From: Hadesarchaea archaeon
GTDB lineage: Archaea; Hadarchaeota; Hadarchaeia; Hadarchaeales; Hadarchaeaceae
DNA length: 5,731 bases
Assembly: GCA_014361095.1 (NCBI GenBank)
Contig: JACIWF010000026.1
Location: 6,864 to 12,594 of the forward strand
Direction of reading: 5' to 3'
Within the stretch, counting starts at the first letter, position 1. Each line of letters starts with the position of its first letter. The notes under the pieces were generated by a model, which saw only the letters and a program-made list of their open reading frames with translations, was not told the DNA's origin and did no database searches. Both the position numbers and the translations under genes were made by a program. Shown here one piece after another: positions 5,599-5,731 of the stretch.

Positions 5599-5731
5599 GT
5601 GGAGGAAAAGAGCGCGGGCGGGTCAGCATCCGATGCTGAAGGATGGAGAACGCTTTCTGAGTCTGAATCGCTGGATGTGATACGGGCGTGTGGTCACCCG
5701 GTTCGTCGCATTATTCAGGCGTTGCTGGAGA
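5599..5731 (+). CDS. ArsR-like winged-helix transcription regulator, partial (5' end only)
   Basis: From GTG at 5599 the plus strand stays open for 44 codons to the right edge. The first 20 residues are polar and probably disordered (EEKSAGGSASDAEGW). Residues 25-44, LDVIRACGHPVRRIIQALLE, match the first helix pair of ArsR-type winged-helix proteins, whose usual form is LLKALGHPVRRRILELL. Such proteins are DNA-binding dimers, typically repressors that respond to metals or other signals. The recognition helix and any ligand site lie outside the window, so the effector cannot be judged. The gene is divergent from the membrane protein gene across a 178-bp AT-rich spacer that holds its promoter and a candidate operator. 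Confidence 0.7.
   Translation, partial: MEEKSAGGSASDAEGWRTLSESESLDVIRACGHPVRRIIQALLE

Noticed and set aside
1..5731. CRISPR array, tRNA, rRNA or insertion sequence
   Set aside because: No regularly spaced direct repeats, cloverleaf-like sequence, rRNA motif or transposase was visible in either strand.

Overview
The window most likely comes from an archaeon, though I cannot name the lineage. Genes have moderate to high GC and the spacers are AT-rich. The spacers carry TATA-box-like elements (about 4657-4666 on the minus strand; 5527-5533 on the plus strand, with a purine/A-rich BRE-like lead-in), and I saw no convincing bacterial -35/-10 pairs. The large kinase combines a MEDS domain with many PAS domains, a layout common in archaea and some anaerobic bacteria. 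Strong Shine-Dalgarno sequences precede two genes, and GTG/TTG starts are used.

Layout, left to right. (1) 1-467, minus: a ParB-like protein running off the left edge, with a clear N-terminal ParB nuclease/CTPase-like domain. A possible 36-codon leader ORF (472-582) ends 4 bp before it, and its last codons form the ParB gene's ribosome binding site. (2) 583-808: a spacer with an imperfect long inverted repeat (687-758) followed on the minus strand by T-rich sequence and two ATAAAA elements. This looks like a terminator followed by a new promoter. (3) 809-1186, minus: a small conserved-looking protein of unknown function. Its 5' end is uncertain because a C7 tract separates two plausible reading frames. 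(4) 1235-4627, minus: a 1130-residue soluble sensor histidine kinase, MEDS-PAS x5-HisKA-HATPase. An 11-G tract lies in its extreme N-terminal coding region. (5) 4668-5420, minus: a four-helix membrane protein of unknown function. (6) 5421-5598: an AT-rich divergent spacer with a TATA box and an 18-bp near-palindrome abutting it. (7) 5599-5731, plus: the start of an ArsR-like winged-helix regulator, cut by the right edge.

Genes 3-5 are on one strand with short gaps (40 and about 45 bp) and may be partly co-transcribed, although a TATA-like element just upstream of the kinase suggests it also has its own promoter. No response regulator, ParA or other partition partner is visible. The membrane protein and the ArsR-like gene are divergently transcribed from one spacer, so a regulatory link is plausible. 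The most interesting points are the homopolymer tracts at the 5' ends of two neighbouring genes, the three-codon ORF overlapping the kinase start, the operator-like palindrome beside the regulator's TATA box, and the orphan ParB-like gene with its coupled leader ORF. I did not find a clear new defence or mobile system.
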